From Candidatus Pseudobacter hemicellulosilyticus (GTDB lineage Bacteria > Bacteroidota > Bacteroidia > Chitinophagales > Chitinophagaceae), in NCBI GenBank assembly GCA_029202545.1, contig CP119311.1:1798001-1862000 (forward strand): a DNA stretch of 64,000 nucleotides, in the 5' to 3' direction. The position numbers and the translations under genes were made by a program. The notes under the pieces are model-generated. The model had not been told where the DNA came from, ran no database searches, and saw nothing but the letters and a program-made list of their open reading frames with translations. Within the stretch, counting starts at the first letter, position 1; each line of letters begins with the position of its first letter. Of the stretch, positions 52,691-60,726 are shown one piece after another.

Positions 52691-54523
52691 TTATTTTACT
52701 TCCTGCATTTCTACCAGCTTGTGGTAGAAGCCCTGCTGTGCAATCAGCTGGTCGTGCGTACCGCGTTCTACAATCCGGCCTTTCTGTAAAACAATGATCT
52801 CATCGGCATGGCGGATAGTGCTGAGGCGGTGTGCGATCACGATGCTGGTGCGGTTGGCCATCATTTTATTGATAGCGTCCTGCACCAGTCTTTCACTTTC
52901 CGTGTCCAGGGAAGAAGTGGCTTCGTCGAGAATGAGGATGGGAGGGTTTTTCAGGACGGCGCGGGCAATGGTCACGCGCTGGCGTTCGCCACCACTGAGC
53001 TTGCTGCCGCGGTCACCGATATTGGTCAGGTAATTCTCTTCTTTCTGCATGATAAAATCATGGGCGTTGGCGATCCGGGCGGCCTGTTCAATTTCTTCGA
53101 TATCGGCTACGGGATTGCCCAGGGCGATATTACCGGAGATGGAATCGTTGAAAAGAATGGGTTCCTGGGTAACGATGCCCATCTGGTGGCGCAGGGAGTT
53201 CAGCGAGTATTCGCGGATATTGACGCCATCGATCAGCAGCTCGCCGCTGCTAACGTCATGGAAGCGGGGCACCAGGTCGGCCAGCGTGGACTTACCCGCG
53301 CCGGAGGAACCTACCAGGGCTACTGTTTTTCCTTTGGCAATGGTGAGGTTGATATTGTCCAGGATGGTGACATCCTCATATTTGAACGTGACATTTCGGA
53401 ATTCAATGCTGTGGTTAAAATCGCCCAGCTGACGCGGATTGGCGGCTTCTTCCACTACAACAGGCGCTTTGATGATCTCTTCCACGCGCCTGATGGCGGC
53501 GCTGCCGCGCTGGGCATTGTAAAAGGCGGTGGACAGGGATTTGGCCGGGTTGATGATCTGGGTGAAGAAAACGATATAGGTGATGAAGGCGCCGGGTTCC
53601 AGTGCTTTGTTGTCGCCTTCGCCCAGCACCATCTGCCCGCCGATCCAGAGGATACAGCTGAGTACTAATACGCCGAGGAACTCGGATAACGGGGAGGCCA
53701 GGTCGCGGCGGAAGGCCATTTTCACGCGCAGGTTGTGCAGGAACTCGCTGGTCTCAAAAAATTTACCGCGCAGCAGTCTTTCCGCATTAAAGGCTTTGAC
53801 CACCCGCAGGCCGCCGAGCGTTTCATCCAAAAGGGACAGCAAGAGGCCCTGTTGTTCCTGGGCAATATTGGATTGCTTTTTGAGGCTGCGGCTCACGCGG
53901 CCAATAATGAAGCCGGTGGCGGGCAGCAGCACCAGCAGGAAGAGCGAGAGCATGGGGCTCAGGAAAACCAGCGTGGTAAGAATGATGATGATATTGAGCG
54001 GGTCACGGATCAGTCCTTCCAGCGTACTCATGATACTCCATTCAATCTCGTTCATGTCATTGCTCATGCGGGACATGATATCACCCTTGCGCTGTTCGGT
54101 GAAAAAGCCGATGGGCAGTTTCAGTATCTGATCATACATATCGCCGCGAAAGCGGGTCATTACCCGGTTACGCAGGGGGATCATGATGCGGAAAGAGAGA
54201 TAGAGAAAAAAGTTCTTGAGCAGTACGGAGGCCACAACGGTGATGCAGATCACTGCCAGGGCTATTTCCTTTCTTCCCTCGTTCTGCCGGATCAGTTGGC
54301 TCAGCAGGTATTTGAGATAAAGAATAAGCCCGGAAGAATTGAGTGTGAACGTCGGTTTATCTATTACCAGCGCTTCCTGTCCAAAGAGCAGCTGGAGGAA
54401 AGGCGCCAGCATAGCCAGGGAGATCAGCGAGAAAATAATGGATAACAGTATAAATACCAGGTACAGCAGTATTTGTCCTTTCTGGTGACGGAGATAAAAA
54501 AGAATGAGTGAAAATCGCTTCAT
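52691..54523 (-). CDS. ABC exporter, fused permease and ATPase (MsbA-like)
   Basis: 610 residues: six membrane helices (about 15-320) and a nucleotide-binding domain with Walker A VGSSGAGKST, signature LSGGERQR, Walker B ILILDEATSSLD and switch histidine in VIAHRLSTI. The N-terminal FSLILFYLRHQKGQ and overall size fit the MsbA/lipid-exporter group found in Bacteroidetes, which flips lipid A or other lipids; the substrate is not proven. Its promoter shares a 66-bp gap with the divergent rbfA; the minus strand there reads TTACTTTG (complement of 54552-54559). Confidence 0.9.
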   Translation of the reverse strand: MKRFSLILFYLRHQKGQILLYLVFILLSIIFSLISLAMLAPFLQLLFGQEALVIDKPTFTLNSSGLILYLKYLLSQLIRQNEGRKEIALAVICITVVASVLLKNFFLYLSFRIMIPLRNRVMTRFRGDMYDQILKLPIGFFTEQRKGDIMSRMSNDMNEIEWSIMSTLEGLIRDPLNIIIILTTLVFLSPMLSLFLLVLLPATGFIIGRVSRSLKKQSNIAQEQQGLLLSLLDETLGGLRVVKAFNAERLLRGKFFETSEFLHNLRVKMAFRRDLASPLSEFLGVLVLSCILWIGGQMVLGEGDNKALEPGAFITYIVFFTQIINPAKSLSTAFYNAQRGSAAIRRVEEIIKAPVVVEEAANPRQLGDFNHSIEFRNVTFKYEDVTILDNINLTIAKGKTVALVGSSGAGKSTLADLVPRFHDVSSGELLIDGVNIREYSLNSLRHQMGIVTQEPILFNDSISGNIALGNPVADIEEIEQAARIANAHDFIMQKEENYLTNIGDRGSKLSGGERQRVTIARAVLKNPPILILDEATSSLDTESERLVQDAINKMMANRTSIVIAHRLSTIRHADEIIVLQKGRIVERGTHDQLIAQQGFYHKLVEMQEVK

Positions 54524-54560
54524 GATCCTTTAAAATAGTCAATAAACAGCGCAAAGTAAG

Positions 54561-54568
54561 TAATTTTG
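54561..54568 (+). promoter_or_regulatory. -7 element for rbfA
   Basis: TAATTTTG matches TAnnTTTG and lies 21 nt before the rbfA ATG. It partly abuts the divergent -7-like element of the exporter gene. Confidence 0.5.
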
Positions 54569-54589
54569 GCCTCATCAATCGTTAAAGCA

Positions 54590-54964
54590 ATGCAAGAAGG
54601 TAAAAGACAAAAGCAGGTGGCAGGTTTGCTGAATGAGGAATTGAATGGTATTTTTCAGCGCCTGGGCCTGACCATGCTGGATGGGGGAATGGTGTCCATC
54701 TCTTCTGTCAAGGTGACCCCCGACCTGCTGGAAGCGCGTATTTACCTGAGCCTTTTCCAGGTGAAGGATGCTAATGCCACGCTGAAACGGATCGAGGACC
54801 GGGCCTGGGAGATCAAAAAAGAGCTGACCGCCAAAGTGGCCAAGCAACTGCGCCGGATGCCCGAGCTGAAATTCTTCCTGGACGATACCCTGGATCATGT
54901 GTTCAAGATGGAAAATGTGTTCAGGGAGATCAATAAGGAGCGGGGTGACACTGAAGGTCAGTAA
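54590..54964 (+). CDS. rbfA: Ribosome-binding factor A
   Basis: RbfA helps mature the 30S subunit by acting on the 5' end of 16S rRNA. 124 residues from the ATG at 54590 (MQEGKRQKQVAGLLNEEL), with the KH-like fold (VSISSVKVTPDLLEARIYLS; LRRMPELKFFLDDTLDH). The upstream ATG at 54566 would start inside the promoter. The next gene, a LolC/E-type permease, begins 28 bp downstream. Confidence 0.94.
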   Translation: MQEGKRQKQVAGLLNEELNGIFQRLGLTMLDGGMVSISSVKVTPDLLEARIYLSLFQVKDANATLKRIEDRAWEIKKELTAKVAKQLRRMPELKFFLDDTLDHVFKMENVFREINKERGDTEGQ

Positions 54965-54992
54965 CCGTTTATAAACCTTTCAATCGTACCAT

Positions 54993-56216
54993 TTGACTTT
55001 CCTCTTCGCCTGGCGTTATTTCAGGGCCAAAAAATCCACCAATGCTATCAACGTGATTGCCTGGATCAGCATGCTGGCTATCCTCTGCATCACTTTTGCC
55101 TTTGTGGTAGTGTTGAGCGTGTTCAATGGGTTTGAAGGCCTGGTGAAATCCCTCTATTCTTCTTTTTACCCGGATATACTGGTCTCTGCCGCCAAGGGTA
55201 AGACCATCCTGGTGACCCCTGAGCAGCTGCAGCAGCTGCGGGCGCAGGGCGCTGTGGCGCATTACTCGCTGGTAGCGCAGGAAAAGACCTTGCTGCTGAA
55301 CGGCGATATCCAGGTGATTGTAGACCTGAAAGGGGTGGACGAGCAATACCTGCAGGTATCCGGTGTGCCGCAGAAAATGTACCGGGGGGAGTTCAAGGTG
55401 GGCACGGCGGATCATCCGCTGATAGTACTGGGTAACGGCATAGAGAATGCGCTGGTAGTGGCGGCGGACCGCAATGTATTTCCCTTAACGGCTTACCTGT
55501 TCAAGCGTGGCGTGGCTATCAATACGGTGGATCCCTATCAGTCCTTTGCGGCGGCCAATATCCATACGGCCGGTACATTTATGATCCAGGCCGACCTGGA
55601 CAATAAATACGCCCTCACCAACCTGCCTTTTATGAAAGGCATGATGGGTTTGCAGGTGGACGAGTACAGTGCAGTGGAGATCTCTCTTAAAGATCCTGCG
55701 CAGGCGGATGCGGCCAAGAAAAAACTGCAAAGCATCTTTGGCAGTACCTATAAAATTGAAACCAAGTACGAGCAGAACCAAAGCCTGTACAGTATCATGA
55801 CCCTGGAAAAATGGGCTATCTATGGCATCCTTACCCTGATGCTGATAGTGGCTGCCTTTACCATGATCGGCGGGCTGACCATGCTGGTGCTGGAGAAGCG
55901 GAAAGATGTGCAGGCCCTGAAAGCGATGGGCGCCAACAATGCGCTGATCCGGAAAATATTCCTCAGTGAGGGGTTGCTGCTGGCCGTGATAGGCGCGGTG
56001 ATCGGTGCGGGGCTGGCCCTGGTATTCTGCTGGGCGCAGGTACAATTCAAGCTCATTGCCCTGGAAGGGGGTACTTTCCTGATAGATTACTACCCGGTAC
56101 AGCTGGTGGCCAGCGATTTCCTGCTGGTGGCGCTGACGGTGCTGATAGTGGCGCTGACGGCCTCCTGGTTCCCTGCCAGGAAAGCTGCTTTACAACCAAT
56201 AGAGTTAAAAAGCTGA
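54993..56216 (+). CDS. FtsX/LolC-E-type ABC transporter permease
   Basis: 407 residues: one N-terminal membrane helix (about 22-45), a large periplasmic MacB-like domain (about 50-260) and three C-terminal helices (about 270-295, 320-350, 370-390) with the FtsX-type VQALKAMGAN...IFLSEGLLL loop. In Gram-negative bacteria LolC/E release lipoproteins from the inner membrane together with LolD and LolA; neither lies here. The start is TTG at 54993 (then TFLFAWRYFRAKKS); the frame closes at 54972 and offers no ATG before the first conserved residues. Confidence 0.88.
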   Translation: MTFLFAWRYFRAKKSTNAINVIAWISMLAILCITFAFVVVLSVFNGFEGLVKSLYSSFYPDILVSAAKGKTILVTPEQLQQLRAQGAVAHYSLVAQEKTLLLNGDIQVIVDLKGVDEQYLQVSGVPQKMYRGEFKVGTADHPLIVLGNGIENALVVAADRNVFPLTAYLFKRGVAINTVDPYQSFAAANIHTAGTFMIQADLDNKYALTNLPFMKGMMGLQVDEYSAVEISLKDPAQADAAKKKLQSIFGSTYKIETKYEQNQSLYSIMTLEKWAIYGILTLMLIVAAFTMIGGLTMLVLEKRKDVQALKAMGANNALIRKIFLSEGLLLAVIGAVIGAGLALVFCWAQVQFKLIALEGGTFLIDYYPVQLVASDFLLVALTVLIVALTASWFPARKAALQPIELKS

Positions 56217-56362
56217 GGCGTCCGATATTCCCTCTTTCATATCAGTGTTAGAACATGGATAATGCATTCCGGCAAAAACCGGTGTGAGTGGGTATTTTAG
56301 GGGTAAAAGGGGGTTTGATATATGTCAAAAAATTTAAGAAAGGAGGCTGCTTAAAAGGCTCC

Positions 56363-56404
56363 AAAAAGAAAGGGTGCAACCGGCAGTTGCACCCTTTCTT
56401 TTTT
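56363..56404. terminator. Strong bidirectional terminator
   Basis: AAAAAGAAAGGGTGCAAC (56363-56380) pairs perfectly with its complement at 56386-56403 around a five-base loop. The stem itself ends in A and T runs, so it works in both directions between the permease gene and the transketolase gene. The preceding 56217-56362 holds no gene. Confidence 0.92.
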
Positions 56405-56423
56405 ATTATTTGGGACGAACCAA

Positions 56424-57260
56424 TTAGTAGTCGCCAAGTGTTTCGGGCAGTTGTGCCAGGGCTTTCTGCAGCTGCTCATCATTGGGAGCGATGCCATGCC
56501 ATTCGTGGTGACCTTCCATGAAGTCAACACCGGCGCCCATGGCGGTGGTCATGAGGATTACGATGGGTTTGCCTTTGCCCACAAAGGTTTTGGCCTTTTC
56601 CAGGGTAGCTGCTACTTCGTCCACATCATTGCCTTTTTCCAGGCGGATCACTTCCCAGCCGAAGGCCAGGAATTTGGCGTTGAGGTCACCGAGGGACATT
56701 ACTTTATCGGTAGGTCCGTCGATCTGCTGGCCGTTCCAGTCGATGGTAGAGATCAGGTTATCGACTTTATGGTGTGCGGCAAACATGATGGCTTCCCAGT
56801 TCTGGCCTTCATCCAGCTCACCGTCGCCATGAAGTGTATAAACTACATTTTTCTCGCCATTCAGTTTTTTGGTAAGGGCTGCGCCGATACCTACGCTCAT
56901 ACCCTGTCCCAGAGAGCCTGAAGCTATTCGGATACCGGGCAGGTGCTCATGGGTAGTGGGGTGTCCCTGCAGGCGGGAATTGATCTTCCGGAAAGTTGAT
57001 AATTCCTTAATATCGAAGTAACCGGCCCTGGCCAGTGTGGAATAAAATACCGGTGAAATGTGTCCATTGGACAGTACAAAAACATCCTCATTCGTGGCGT
57101 CCATATTGAATGCGGGATTGTGCTGCATTACCTTAAAATACAGGGCTGTGAAGTAATCAGCGCAACCGAGGGAGCCTCCCGGGTGACCGCTGGCGGCGCC
57201 GTGGACCATTCTGACTATATCGCGCCGGATCTGTGTGGCAATGTCTTTTAAAGCAGGCAT
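56424..57260 (-). CDS. Transketolase, N-terminal (TPP-binding) subunit
   Basis: 278 residues covering only the thiamine-diphosphate half of transketolase. The TPP motif is GDGELDEGQNWEAIMFAAHH...DWN; HGAASGHPGGSLGCAD and GSLGQGMSVGIGAAL are substrate and cofactor regions. Split transketolases are known in many bacteria, and the C-terminal half is usually the next gene. Here a terminator follows and no C-terminal half is adjacent; the dxs at the right edge is a different enzyme. The ATG at 57260 (MPALKDIATQ) is used. Confidence 0.92.
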   Translation of the reverse strand: MPALKDIATQIRRDIVRMVHGAASGHPGGSLGCADYFTALYFKVMQHNPAFNMDATNEDVFVLSNGHISPVFYSTLARAGYFDIKELSTFRKINSRLQGHPTTHEHLPGIRIASGSLGQGMSVGIGAALTKKLNGEKNVVYTLHGDGELDEGQNWEAIMFAAHHKVDNLISTIDWNGQQIDGPTDKVMSLGDLNAKFLAFGWEVIRLEKGNDVDEVAATLEKAKTFVGKGKPIVILMTTAMGAGVDFMEGHHEWHGIAPNDEQLQKALAQLPETLGDY

Positions 57261-57282
57261 ATACAAGGTTTGTTTGTGGCAG

Positions 57283-57290
57283 CAAAACTA
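57283..57290 (-). promoter_or_regulatory. -7 element for the transketolase subunit gene
   Basis: The minus strand reads TAGTTTTG (TAnnTTTG), 23 nt before the ATG. A GTTAG sequence lies about 20 bp further upstream. Confidence 0.5.
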
Positions 57291-57512
57291 CAAGAATTTG
57301 AGGAGGGCTGCTAACTCAATTAAACTTTTCTTTATTTTTGGGCTCCAAGAAATCCTTTTCGATAGCTTACAATAAAGTAGACCGTTTTGTTGTTCATATG
57401 AGAAACGGGCCGGGGAAATTTTCCTCCGGCATCAAATTTGCCCCAACAGGTCAGATTAGCAGCACGTAGAATTAGTATTAGACAATATTTAGGAAAACCA
57501 AAAACAGGGCTG

Positions 57513-58646
57513 ATGTTTGATGTATTACTCTCAATCGCTGTCTCTTTTACGATCACATTCCTGGCAATCCCAGTGATCATTAATGTGGCCGACAAGAAAA
57601 AACTGTATGACATTCCTGATGAGCGGAAAGTCCACCACAATCCAATTCCTTCCCTGGGGGGACTGGGTATTTTCGCTGGATTCATTCTGGCTTGTCTCAT
57701 TGCCATACCTTTTCCGGAGGCTGCCGAGTTTCCCTATTTCATGGCTGCTGCTTTCGTGATCTTCTTCCTCGGATTAAAAGATGATATCCTGGTCATCTCT
57801 CCCATAAAAAAATTCATCGGCCAGGTACTGGCCGCTTTCCTGATCATCTACAAAGGTGGGGTACAACTTAAAAGCATGCATGGCTTCCTGGGCATCTATG
57901 ATCTGCCGGAATCCTTCAGCCTGCTCTTTACCTACCTGACCGTAATTGTGATCATCAACTCTTTTAACCTGATTGATGGTATTGACGGCCTGGCCGGAAG
58001 CCTCGGTCTGCTGGCCTGTACCGTTTTCGGGTTCTACTTCCTGCAGATCAATATGACGGCGTATGCGGGCCTGTCCTTCTCACTGGCCGGCAGCCTGGCT
58101 GCTTTCCTGATCTTCAATTTCCAGCCTGCAAAAATTTTCATGGGGGATACGGGGTCGCTACTCATCGGGTTGATAACGGCCATCCTGACCATTAAATTCA
58201 TTGATGCGGCTGACGCGGTGGATGTAGCATATCCCATTGCTGCTTCTCCGGCTATCGGCTTTACTATCCTGATGGTGCCCCTGCTGGATACTTTAAGGGT
58301 ATTTGCCATCCGGATCCTGAACAGGCGTTCGCCCTTCAGCGCGGACAGGAATCACGTACATCACCTGCTGCTCGATAAAGGACTCTCTCACCGGAATATC
58401 ACCATGACACTGGTCACTGTTAACCTGTTCTTCATTGTGGTGGCCTATGCCTTCCGTGATATCGGCTCCACCTGGTTGCTGACCAGTATCGTTGGGCTGT
58501 TCTTTTCCGGTATTGCCGCTCTTTATTTCACCAGGCCCCAGCCCCGCCTGTTTGTGGCCAAATCCATTTCCCTGAACAAGAACAAGGAAAAAAGCTCCAA
58601 GATCGTTCCGCTGACCAAGGATACCATCCTGGAATCAAAGAATTGA
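57513..58646 (+). CDS. MraY/WecA-family undecaprenyl-phosphate sugar-1-phosphate transferase
   Basis: 377 residues with about ten membrane helices. The family motifs are GLKDD (metal-binding Asp pair), NSFNLIDGIDGLAG, FMGDTGSL and the RNHVHHLLLD histidine loop. These fit the WecA-like branch that starts O-antigen, capsule or exopolysaccharide synthesis by loading a sugar phosphate on the lipid carrier. MraY is unlikely because no mur or mra gene is near. The ATG at 57513 (MFDVLLSIAVSF) begins the first helix. Confidence 0.9.
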   Translation: MFDVLLSIAVSFTITFLAIPVIINVADKKKLYDIPDERKVHHNPIPSLGGLGIFAGFILACLIAIPFPEAAEFPYFMAAAFVIFFLGLKDDILVISPIKKFIGQVLAAFLIIYKGGVQLKSMHGFLGIYDLPESFSLLFTYLTVIVIINSFNLIDGIDGLAGSLGLLACTVFGFYFLQINMTAYAGLSFSLAGSLAAFLIFNFQPAKIFMGDTGSLLIGLITAILTIKFIDAADAVDVAYPIAASPAIGFTILMVPLLDTLRVFAIRILNRRSPFSADRNHVHHLLLDKGLSHRNITMTLVTVNLFFIVVAYAFRDIGSTWLLTSIVGLFFSGIAALYFTRPQPRLFVAKSISLNKNKEKSSKIVPLTKDTILESKN

Positions 58647-58707
58647 TAGCTTTCTGTTGCAGTCCCGGCCCTTGCCCGCGACCCTGTCAATAAATTGGCC
58701 CTACTTC

Positions 58708-58738
58708 TTTGTTCCCTTTTTGAATTAATGTAGGTTTG
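58708..58738 (+). promoter_or_regulatory. Promoter of frr
   Basis: TTTG (58708-58711) and TAGGTTTG (58731-58738) are 19 bp apart, a full match to the Bacteroidetes pattern. The -7 element continues as TAGGTTTGCAGCGC, like the AraC-regulator promoter. The frr ATG is at 58762. Confidence 0.75.
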
Positions 58739-58761
58739 CAGCGCATTAATCTCTATTATTT

Positions 58762-59325
58762 ATGTCAGACGAATTAAATATTATCACCATGGAGGCGGTG
58801 GATGCCATGGAGAAAGCCATCAGCCACCTTGAAGCGGAACTGATCAAAGTGCGTGCAGGTAAAGCAAATCCCAACCTGGTAGACGGACTTGTAGTGGATT
58901 ATTATGGGGCAGCTACCCCCATCAGCCAGGTAGGCAATGTCACCGTACAGGACGCCCGGACGCTGGCCATCCAGCCCTGGGAGAAAAATATGCTGCAGCC
59001 TATTGAAAGGGCTATCATCAATGCCAATATCGGCATCACCCCCCAGAATGACGGGAATATCATCCGCCTGTTCATGCCGCCGCTTACTGAAGAGCGCCGC
59101 CACCAGCTGGTGAAAAAAGCACATGGCGAAGGGGAGAACTCCAAAGTGTCTATCCGCAATATCCGCAGGGACGCTATGGAAGGGATAAAAAAATTACAGA
59201 AGAACGGGCTCAGTGAAGATATCTGCAAAGATGCTGAAAAAGAGATCCAGGAGCTGACCGATAAATTCATTGCTTTGGTAGACAAACATCTTGTTGCCAA
59301 AGAGAAAGAGATCATGACCGTATAA
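58762..59325 (+). CDS. frr: Ribosome recycling factor
   Basis: With EF-G it splits the ribosome after termination. 187 residues, normal length, with the family pattern AISHLEAELIKVRAGKANP, PISQVGNVTVQDARTLAIQPW, then LTEERRHQLVKKAH and VSIRNIRRDAMEGIKKL. It has its own promoter and terminator; pyrH, its usual neighbour, is not next to it. Confidence 0.96.
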   Translation: MSDELNIITMEAVDAMEKAISHLEAELIKVRAGKANPNLVDGLVVDYYGAATPISQVGNVTVQDARTLAIQPWEKNMLQPIERAIINANIGITPQNDGNIIRLFMPPLTEERRHQLVKKAHGEGENSKVSIRNIRRDAMEGIKKLQKNGLSEDICKDAEKEIQELTDKFIALVDKHLVAKEKEIMTV

Positions 59326-59348
59326 CCGAACGGCAAAATTTTTCCTTC

Positions 59349-59379
59349 AAAGCCGCCCTGTATCCAAGGCGGCTTTTTT
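59349..59379 (+). terminator. Terminator of frr
   Basis: AAAGCCGCC (59349-59357) pairs with GGCGGCTTT (59368-59376), followed by a six-T run. Confidence 0.85.
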
Positions 59380-59429
59380 GTTAGTAGGATAAAATACCAT
59401 ACCTTAAAGAAACAGCCTCAATCACTGAT

Positions 59430-60176
59430 ATGGGAAAAATCAAACTGGCGGAGATCCCTACCCGGGCCCCCAAAACCTTCAGTAAAGAAGACACCAAACT
59501 GGCCACGGGCCAGATCCTCGAAAAACTCAATGAACTGCAGAACCTCCTGTATGCCGAAGGCAAACACAGTATCCTGGTGATCCTGCAGGGAATGGATGCA
59601 AGCGGCAAGGATGGTACTATCCGGAATGTTTTTGGAAACCTGAATCCACAGGGCGTTACGGTCCGTTCCTTCAAAGTACCTACCGCGGAGGAGCTGAGCC
59701 ACGACTTCCTGTGGCGGATCCACGCTGCGGCCCCGTCCAAAGGCATGATCCAGCTGTTCAACCGGTCCCAGTATGAAGATGTCCTGGTGACCCGTGTACA
59801 CCGCATGATCGATGACGATATGGCCAAAAAACGCATGCGGGCCATCAATGATTTTGAATGGCTGCTGCAGGAGCATAACCAGACGCAGATCCTCAAATTC
59901 TACCTGCATATCTCGCCCGAAGAACAACGGAAGCGGCTGCAGGAGCGCATCACAGACCCTGCCAAGCAGTGGAAATACAATGACAACGACTTCCGGGAAT
60001 CCAGTCTCTGGGACAATTACCGGAAAGTCTATGAAGATGTATTTGAGCATTGCAATGAGGTCCCCTGGACCATAGTTCCGGCAGACCAGAACTGGTACAA
60101 GGAATACCTGATTGCCTCCACTTTGCTGGAAACACTGGAAGGATTGCATATGCAGTACCCCGGTATCAAGAAATAG
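59430..60176 (+). CDS. Polyphosphate kinase 2 family protein
   Basis: 248 residues, one PPK2 domain. Walker A-like GMDASGKDGTIR, the lid and catalytic region FNRSQYEDVLVTRVH and the KWKYNDND-type motif (KQWKYNDNDF) are present. PPK2 enzymes move phosphate between polyphosphate and nucleotides; single-domain members use ADP, GDP or AMP, and the preference cannot be read safely here. It stands alone between frr and mscL. Confidence 0.92.
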   Translation: MGKIKLAEIPTRAPKTFSKEDTKLATGQILEKLNELQNLLYAEGKHSILVILQGMDASGKDGTIRNVFGNLNPQGVTVRSFKVPTAEELSHDFLWRIHAAAPSKGMIQLFNRSQYEDVLVTRVHRMIDDDMAKKRMRAINDFEWLLQEHNQTQILKFYLHISPEEQRKRLQERITDPAKQWKYNDNDFRESSLWDNYRKVYEDVFEHCNEVPWTIVPADQNWYKEYLIASTLLETLEGLHMQYPGIKK

Positions 60177-60275
60177 GGTCTATAATTTTTGAGCATCATA
60201 TTTGCGTGCCGTTAGCCCCGGATTTAATAAGTTTACAAAAGTTTTTATTTTATTACTCCTTAAAAACTAATCACT

Positions 60276-60662
60276 ATGGGTTTGCTGAAAGAATTTAAAG
60301 ATTTTGCGCTGAAAGGGAATGTGGTGGAACTGGCTATTGCGGTGATCATTGGTGGCGCCTTTGGCACCATCGTTTCTTCCCTGGTGGATGATGTGATCAC
60401 ACCGCTGCTGCTCACCCCTGCTCTTAAAGCTGCCAATGCCGAAGACCTTGATAAACTGGCCTGGGGCACGGTTAAATACGGCAAGTTCCTGGCCGCTATC
60501 ATTAAATTCGTCATCATTGCCTTTATCCTGTTCCTGATCATCAAGAGCATGAAATCGCTGACCAAAAAAGAAGAGGCCAAGCCCGCAGCGCCGCCTGCTC
60601 CCACAGCTACTGAGACCTTGCTGATGGAGATCCGGGATGAGCTGAAAAAACAAAAACAATAA
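60276..60662 (+). CDS. mscL: Large-conductance mechanosensitive channel
   Basis: Pressure-release channel that opens on osmotic downshock. 128 residues: N-terminal amphipathic GLLKEFKDFALKGN, first helix VVELAIAVIIGGAFGTIVSSL, a periplasmic loop, second helix FLAAIIKFVIIAFILFLII, and a charged C-terminal bundle (MEIRDELKKQ). The C-terminal linker is rich in Ala and Pro. A weak -7-like CATATTTG lies near 60198-60205. Confidence 0.96.
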   Translation: MGLLKEFKDFALKGNVVELAIAVIIGGAFGTIVSSLVDDVITPLLLTPALKAANAEDLDKLAWGTVKYGKFLAAIIKFVIIAFILFLIIKSMKSLTKKEEAKPAAPPAPTATETLLMEIRDELKKQKQ

Positions 60663-60686
60663 TCAGTTACCTTTTTATGTTTATCC

Positions 60687-60720
60687 GGGCGTTGTCAGGC
60701 AACGCCCACATTCTTATTTT
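60687..60720 (+). terminator. Probable terminator of mscL
   Basis: GGGCGTTG (60687-60694) pairs with CAACGCCC (60700-60707). The following sequence is T-rich but broken, so this is a weaker call than the others. Confidence 0.5.
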
Positions 60721-60726
60721 ACTTAA

